Shown in pieces: positions 23,336 to 23,495 of a DNA stretch of 23,495 bases. Made by a program: the position numbers and the translations under genes. A model generated the notes under the pieces. That model was not told the origin of the DNA, ran no database searches, and saw nothing but the letters and a program-made list of their open reading frames with translations. Every line of letters starts with the position of its first letter. Within the stretch, counting starts at the first letter, position 1. The stretch comes from Ruminococcus sp. UBA6407 (GTDB lineage Bacteria; Bacillota; Clostridia; Oscillospirales; Ruminococcaceae): positions 11,461-34,955 of the forward strand of contig DJPR01000006.1 of assembly GCA_002438605.1 (NCBI GenBank), given 5' to 3'.

Positions 23336-23461
23336 ATGGAAACAGAAAAAACAGCTGAAATTATAAAGGAACGCTCCAATACCAAACGTCCTATTTCCAA
23401 TATTATGCTTGACTGTATCATCAATTCTAACTGCATTTTGAAGATTATCTTTGAAAATTGA
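23336..23461 (+). CDS. Doubtful 41-codon ORF
   Basis: A 41-residue frame starts METEKTAEIIKERSN and ends CILKIIFEN. It lies about 33 nt after a promoter-like sequence and has only a weak purine-rich ribosome site (AAAGAAGAAA). I recognise no family. It could be a real small protein, the remnant of a longer gene, or part of an untranslated RNA. Confidence 0.3.
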   Translation: METEKTAEIIKERSNTKRPISNIMLDCIINSNCILKIIFEN

Positions 23462-23475
23462 TTTGCGTGACGTTT

Positions 23476-23494
23476 AAGGCAACACCGCACAAAG
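23476..23494 (+). repeat. Repeat copy F at the right edge
   Basis: AAGGCAACACCGCACAAAG, an exact match to the family consensus on the plus strand, preceded by TT. The element continues past the window, so its partner arm cannot be seen. Confidence 0.75.
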
Positions 23495-23495
23495 C

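Overview
The window looks like the chromosome of a low-GC, spore-forming Firmicute, most likely a Ruminococcus or Oscillospirales relative. This rests on the AT-rich base composition, consistent GGAGG-type ribosome sites, an uninterrupted sigK, a SpaA-type pilin with an LPSTGG anchor, and gene families typical of gut clostridia. The genus is inference; the only foreign DNA I see is a decayed prophage fragment. Most genes read leftward (minus strand).

Layout. 1-1565: a repeat with a promoter at the left edge, sigK (-), and a divergent hsp20 (+) whose promoter carries a CIRCE (HrcA) operator. 1587-5518: a solitary sortase-anchored pilin and a GGDEF protein with a LacI-type sensor, both (-), each with its own sigma-A-like promoter. 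5792-7762: an inorganic pyrophosphatase / PRPP synthetase operon (+) with a structured leader and a terminator. 7806-10492: a three-gene ABC-2 exporter operon (-). 10511-11001: a wrecked phage tail tape-measure gene, more GC-rich than its surroundings. 11052-14487: a D,D-carboxypeptidase-like protein that has lost two of its three active-site motifs, then a metallophosphoesterase / ion permease operon. 14516-17977: D-lactate dehydrogenase and a ClpC ATPase. 18104-18418: a 50-residue cysteine-rich membrane peptide (+) behind a SigK-like promoter. 18436-23017: lysA, and the lon-engB operon. The right end holds AT-rich DNA, a promoter, a doubtful 41-codon ORF and another repeat copy.

Themes. Proteostasis genes (hsp20, clpC, lon) and sporulation-linked genes (sigK, the Cys-rich peptide) recur. 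A short dispersed repeat, AAGGCARCACCGCAYAAAG, often half of a palindrome, occurs six times. In three copies it begins 1-3 nt after a sigma-A -10 box, and in a fourth about 11 nt after, so it would form the 5' end of the transcript. This is the most system-like unexplained signal in the window. A second shared module gives lysA and the phosphoesterase operon almost the same promoter. I see no CRISPR array, tRNA, rRNA, intact mobile element or defence locus.
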